Assembly (NCBI GenBank): GCA_035771175.1
Contig: CM069612.1
Coordinates: forward strand, 30,204,150 to 30,268,149
DNA: 64,000 nucleotides
Origin: Paratinospora sagittata
Taxonomy: Eukaryota; Streptophyta; Magnoliopsida; Ranunculales; Menispermaceae
Direction of reading: 5' to 3'
Below the pieces are notes generated by a model, which saw only the letters and a program-made list of their open reading frames with translations, made no database searches and was not told the DNA's origin. Position 1 is the first letter of the stretch; every line of letters starts with the position of its first letter. A program made the translations under genes and the position numbers. This document shows, in pieces, positions 59,472-64,000 of the stretch.

Positions 59472-61171
59472 TTGTGACTGTTCTTCTTCTTCTTCGAGAG
59501 AGCTCTCGTGTCTCTTGCTTTTCGTTCACAAGTCATTTGGTGGATTTCATGCACCGGAAGGCCCAGAAACTTGTCAGTTTATCCGGATTTTGTTTTAGAT
59601 TTTGACCCTTTTTACAAATTTAAAACATAGTTTTTGAAATGGGAAAATGTTAATCTCTGTAATTATTGTAATTATACATACATATATATTTATTAGATAT
59701 TAATATTATATACATATAAGACATGTAATAAATAATTTAATAAATATATATATAGTTACACATGTAATAATAAAAAATTATAATTAAATTAATATTTCTG
59801 AATTACGTTGAAAGTTTTCAGAACATTTTTTTTTCTTTTTAAATAGAATAACATGAATATTGTTTTTGATTTTTGTTTTTTATGGTTGGAAAAATACTTT
59901 TTTGAGTTGAGAGTCAATTATGGTTTAAAAGATTTAAGTAAAGAGATTTTGAAAATTTGTTCAACATGACAAACCACAATTTGGCTACCTAATATATGAA
60001 TTGATCTCTTAGTCAAAAGCTCAAGTTGCTCGTGAACAAGGCCAACCTTATACATGTTTGGCGCGCCATTAGTTTGATCAATCAAAGTTCAAAGTCGTGG
60101 AAAGTTTGGCAGAGTTTTCTCTTCTAAAACCAGAATCAAACCTCTTTCACAGGTGCAAGAAATTGAATCTGAAGTTCTCCATTTATTGTAGTACCTCATA
60201 TTTTATTTTATGCACCCTTTGTTGTTGAAAGTTTTCGACTACTAACCTAACTCTGTTCCGGAGGAGACTTGTCCTGCCTTGTGCCCTTCGTTGCAAATGG
60301 TACAATACGTTGACATCAGTGCGTAATTTATCCTTCTTGCTTAAAAAAATGTTGATCTTATAATCCATTAGACTGATTGGGTAACTTTCATTTTCCCCAT
60401 ATTGTTTTGTTTTAATCTTAATACCCAAGATTTCCACGGTCAATGTTTTTTTATTTTTATTTTTTAGTTCTTACGTGATATTTCTAAATTCGAGCACTGC
60501 AGAGATATTGAGAAGTTCTTTCTAAGTGGACGGAACTAAAATGTACACCAATTTCAATGCAAAAACTTTGACCCTTCAACTATTTTTAACACTGACCCTA
60601 ACTATAAATTTAAGTGTTAATCTTGTTAGCCATACACGGCAAGAAAAAGAATATCTATTATTCTTAATGATTATGTGATATATTTATAAGAAACTCCAAG
60701 TATTATATGTTATGGTCCTATTAATTAATTACAAAATTACATATTCTTGTAAATACAACATGTTTTTTCCATGTTCACACGGTTCCACATGGAACAATTC
60801 CACGACAAGTACCAAAAGGTGTACTTAGTGGAGGAGTCAAAACATCTACATGTCAACTGGGTACTGCTTTCTCCTATACAAATTTAATAAAAAAAAAGGG
60901 GTACATCCCATTCCTACCTAAAAGTATACTCACCCTTTACAAGGGGTACCCCAAATTAGCATAACAAGACCAACCATAATATCTATTAGATTATAATTAG
61001 CAAACTTTGAATAGCAAACATGCTCTTTTGACCCACTTATATATATATATATATACATATAAATATTAATTAGACTGTCCCATCCACTTAATTAATTTAA
61101 AAGGTTTGAAATTTGAAAGTGAAACATGTGCTCCCAACTCATACAGATTTTAAGTACCAACTTCCATTTCC
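59472..61171. other. Divergent spacer between PLPHP and STIG1-like gene
   Basis: It holds the PLPHP promoter on the left and the STIG1-like promoter on the right. An AT-rich inverted repeat lies at about 59655-59800, and a (TA)n lies near 61040. The 86-codon open frame at 60183-60443 has no family resemblance. Confidence 0.5.
59655..59800. mobile_element. AT-rich MITE-like inverted repeat
   Basis: TGTAATTATACATACATATA on the left pairs with the inverse of TAATAAATATATATATAGTT on the right. The core TAATAAATAATTTAATAAAT is shared with the element at 11890-12175. Confidence 0.4.
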
Positions 61172-61179
61172 TATATAAA
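61172..61179 (+). promoter_or_regulatory. TATA box of the STIG1-like gene
   Basis: TATATAAA stands about 140 bp upstream of the first ATG (61315), preceded by a pyrimidine-rich stretch and followed by a CT-rich leader of plant type. Confidence 0.6.
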
Positions 61180-61314
61180 TTCCATCTCCCCCTCCTCTTC
61201 CCCTCACCAGTACTAATTCAATCAGATCTTCCCAATCACCCATCTTCAATTCCTCTTCCAAATCTTTCTCTTTCAATATATATATAGCTATTATTGATTG
61301 ATTAACATACAATA

Positions 61315-61886
61315 ATGAGTTAACAAGAGTCTTGCTCATACTAGTCCTTGCCCTGGTTCTAGTAGTGAGCAATGTTCATGCAACACTGGCAAAAGAAGTA
61401 GAAGATCAAGAACAAGAACACGACGTTGACGACCAAGTAGCAGTAGCCGTTGATGATCATCAGCTTGACGATGATCATGATCATCAAGAATCTTTAGAAT
61501 CCAACAGCATTGCAACTAATGATGATGATGATGACGACGATGATAATGAACAAGAATTGTCTTCTCAACAACATGGGATTGGCCGCGTTCTTGCCCAGAA
61601 GAAGAACAAGAAGCTGAAGCGGCGCCGCAGAGTGACTTGCAACAAGTTTCCTAGAATTTGTGGTGCAAGGGGAAGCCCAGGACCACATTGTTGCAAGAAG
61701 AGATGCGTGAATGTGTTGATTGATCGTAACAATTGTGGGATGTGTGGGAAGAAGTGCAAGTTCAATCAGATATGTTGTGGAGGGAAGTGTGTGAACCCAT
61801 CTTTCAATAAGAGGCATTGCGGTGGGTGCAACAACCGCTGTGAGAACGGAGGATTCTGTGCATTTGGGTTGTGTAGCTACGCTTGA
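61315..61886 (+). CDS. STIG1-like cysteine-rich secreted protein, start codon out of frame
   Basis: The open frame from about 61302 to the stop at 61884-61886 encodes a hydrophobic leader (VLLILVLALVLVVSNVHA), an acidic Asp/Glu/His-rich propeptide with an Asp run, a basic KKNKKLKRRRR stretch, and a C-terminal STIG1 domain. The domain has 16 cysteines: TCNKFPRICG, GSPGPHCCKKRCVNV, NNCGMCGKKCKFNQICCGGK, CVNPSFNKRHCGGCNNRC and FCAFGLCSYA. STIG1 proteins are secreted and act in stigma exudate and pollen-tube growth; STIG1-like proteins are small apoplastic peptides. The gene is intronless, as is usual for the family. The only nearby ATG (61315) is in another frame and meets TAA at once (ATG AGT TAA). 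No in-frame ATG precedes the leader. One missing base after the ATG would explain this, either as a real frameshift or a sequence error. Confidence 0.82.
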
Positions 61887-63793
61887 GGAACCTGTTATGA
61901 GTTGATCAATTTGATTTTGATAATTAAGAAGGTTAATTTGATTCTTTTAATTGTAAGACTAGAAAGATATATAGAATATATCAGCGTTTATGTAAGCATT
62001 ATATTGAAATCATTCTTGATTAATATCTTAATTTTTAATTCTATGATTCAAGAATATACATATTAATACATGTATAGTTTCCTTGATTATTTTCATATCA
62101 AAATGATCTTTTAATTAGGATGTATTTAAAATGATGATTCATTGAAGGAAATTAGTGATTTTTTTTTTTAGAGAAAATCATATGTTCCAGTGTTTGGTTG
62201 GCAAATTAAAGAGCTAATTTTTTTTTTTTATCAGCTCCTTGTTTTCTCATCATAGTTTTGTGGAGTAGAGAGTGTGAAAAAAAAGTCTGTGGAAAAAAAA
62301 AAAAAAAAACTCTATGTAACCAAATTTGGAAAGGTCATAGTCATGTATTTTTTATTTTTTATTTTTAAATCTAAAATATTTATTATATTAAATCATATAC
62401 AAGTTATTCAAAATCAATAGATCAAAAGATAATAAAAGTAGATCAAACTATTAATACAAAGAACAAATACTTACATCAAGGCTTAATTAGGCCACAACAA
62501 GCACTGTAGTCATGGACTCATGTGATCAATAACCAAATAATTATGAAAAAATTTCTTATGTCTAACCAAATAATTATGTCTCGAGAAAAACTATATTTTC
62601 AAAAAAAATTTCTCAGCTACTAAACACACTCTCAACTAACTATACATAAATAATTACAACTATAAGAATAAAAATTATATATAAACGAACTTAATGAAAT
62701 CTGCAATTTAATTAATTAACTCTATTTGGGTAGGTTTACATAGTAATTGAGAGATCAGTTTTTTTTTTTTTTTTTTTTCTTGAGTGACTCAAACTTTAAC
62801 TTAGGGCCATTGGATCAATAAATATATCAATTGCGGAGTCACAATTAGGTGGAATACATTACTTACGACTTCGAATATAACACGTACTCAGACCTAAAGC
62901 CTTGTATAATTCAATCTTGTGTTGACCAAATTGTTGTTATTTGTCCTTTTAATCAATTAATTGTCAACCAAAGGATTGACCCTTTGTTCTGACTCTCTAG
63001 AATCTGGTTCCCTATTTAGATTTTGAATCGGTTGATGGGGGATATTTTTTTTTTATTAAAAGAAAAATTGAACACAAAATGCCTCTCAACTGTGTATAAA
63101 TGTGAGCAAGCTTATAAAGATCAAGTCATAAGTTTTTAACATGAATCTCTCCTTGTAGAGGTTGAAGTTTAGTGTTTTTTACTGCGTTTGGTTAATACAC
63201 CTAAAAAAGTAAAAACTCAAAAAATAATATTTTATTATTTCCTAAAAATAACATGTTTTCTTTATAAATTTTTAGAAACTGTTTTCGGGTTTCAACTAAT
63301 TAAACGTTCGTGTTTTCAAAATTTTGAATACAAGAAACTGTATCCGAATCATAAAGTAAACACAATCTTAATTTTTTAATTAATTTTTTAAAATAAATTT
63401 ACTTTTTAAATCTACATATAATTAATGCAATGTTTTACCTCTTTCTATAAGTCTTTTGTCCCATAACAGTAATTAATTAAGAAAAACAAAAACCAAGAAT
63501 GAAAAACAGGTGTTGTTTAATAAGAATTTTTAATAAATTAATTTATCATTCTTTTTGCTCCTCTCTCTAGCTTTTTTGACGACATGTATAGTTAATTAGA
63601 ATTGGTTGAGTAGACCAACCCACTAAAAAGAAGTCATAATTTTTTAATTACGAAGAACAACGACGCGTTCTCCTCGATATAGAAATCATTTTTTTCATAC
63701 ATAAATATCCATCTTCAAAACAACTATCTATCTTAGTTTGCTACTCATTGAAACACCGTTATCAACAATATCTTTCTTCATCGATCTATTGAA

Positions 63794-63796
<3 letters not shown>
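61887..63796. other. Spacer between the two STIG1-like genes
   Basis: No exon is visible. The sequence is AT-rich, with poly-A and poly-T runs (62293-62310, 62759-62779) and one GTTTGG-family MITE copy at 63181-63372. The promoter of the right-hand gene should lie in about 63400-63800. Confidence 0.5.
63181..63372. mobile_element. GTTTGG-family MITE copy
   Basis: It runs from ACTGCGTTTGGTTAATACAC to AATCATAAAGTAAACACAAT. The interior (TTTCCTAAAAATAACATG, AGAAACTGTTTTCGGGTTTC, AAGAAACTGTATCCGAATC) aligns along its length with the element at 50238-50443. Confidence 0.65.

Positions 63797-63840
<44 letters not shown>
63797..63840. repeat. (AT)n microsatellite next to a start codon
   Basis: About 22 AT units end three bases before the ATG at 63844, so the repeat is in the 5' UTR or the core promoter of the right-hand gene. 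Confidence 0.95.
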
Positions 63841-63842
<2 letters not shown>

Positions 63843-63843
63843 A

Positions 63844-64000
63844 ATGAATTTGATTAAAATCTTCTTCATTTTGTCTCTACTAGTGCAAGTTGCTATCAGC
63901 AGCACAAATACAAATCCCAGCAATGAAGAAGAAGTAGAAGTTGACAAAGATCAAGAGCAAGATAAAAAACCCATGATGAATTCTTTGGAATTCAACTTAT
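63844..64000 (+). CDS. Probable second STIG1-like secreted protein, cut by window end
   Basis: From the ATG at 63844 the frame stays open to the window edge (52 codons). It encodes a signal peptide (MNLIKIFFILSLLVQVAISS) followed by an acidic segment rich in Glu, Asp, Gln and Lys (NPSNEEEVEVDKDQEQ). The layout and order match the neighbouring STIG1-like gene on the same strand. The cysteine-rich domain that would prove it lies beyond the window. Unlike its neighbour, it has a clean in-frame start. Confidence 0.5.
   Translation, partial: MNLIKIFFILSLLVQVAISSTNTNPSNEEEVEVDKDQEQDKKPMMNSLEFNL

Noticed and set aside
60183..60443. An 86-aa gene between PLPHP and the STIG1-like gene
   Set aside because: No start context, no splice partners and no recognised motif. 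Such a length is expected by chance in this much sequence.
1..64000. CRISPR arrays, bacterial-type operons, phage genes or organellar inserts
   Set aside because: No regular spacer-repeat arrays, no compact same-strand gene runs and no plastid or mitochondrial gene sequence were seen. All real genes are intron-bearing plant genes, apart from the normally intronless STIG1 type.

Overview
This window is nuclear DNA from a flowering plant, most likely a eudicot. Every protein-coding locus is split by GT-AG introns and matches a plant gene family. The spacers are AT-rich, and introns and spacers carry plant-type retroelements (L1 and RTE LINEs, Ty1/copia pieces, very small LTR elements, SINEs) and MITEs. 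I see no bacterial operons, CRISPR arrays or organellar DNA. Exon borders were worked out by hand from splice sites and reading frame. In every complete gene the exon lengths sum to a multiple of three, which supports the models.

Layout from left to right: (1) the 3' end of an L1-type LINE, followed by the last two coding exons of a DUF212 (divergent PAP2) gene on +. (2) A complete 11-exon DEAH-box RNA helicase of the DEAH13/Dhr1/DHX37 type on -, about 1316 aa. (3) Just upstream of it on the same strand, an orphan first exon resembling mRNA cap guanine-N7 methyltransferase 2. (4) A 3-exon gene for a 150-aa coiled-coil protein on +. (5) A 10-exon GT14 (core-2/I-branching type) glycosyltransferase on +. 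(6) A 13-exon condensin subunit 2 (CAP-H) gene on +. (7) A tandem pair of CNOT9 (RCD1/Caf40) genes on -. The lower-coordinate copy is intact (328 aa). The higher-coordinate copy keeps all nine exons but has an in-frame stop and a destroyed splice donor. (8) A 7-exon YggS/PROSC-family pyridoxal-phosphate homeostasis protein on -. (9) A STIG1-like cysteine-rich secreted protein on + whose only nearby ATG is out of frame. (10) The start of a probable second STIG1-like gene at the right edge.

The conserved genes are mostly housekeeping: ribosome biogenesis (DEAH13), chromosome condensation (CAP-H), mRNA deadenylation (CNOT9), vitamin B6 homeostasis (PLPHP) and Golgi glycosylation (GT14). They do not form one pathway. 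The only local gene families are the CNOT9 pair and the STIG1-like pair.

I found no convincing new multi-gene system. The most informative non-genic content is retroelement archaeology. It includes a 294-bp LTR element with target-site duplication, primer site and purine tract; a SINE nested in a sister copy with a 15-bp duplication; a 398-bp solo LTR; a 944-bp decayed copia element; and many copies of a LINE/SINE tail that still reads as a LINE protein C-terminus.
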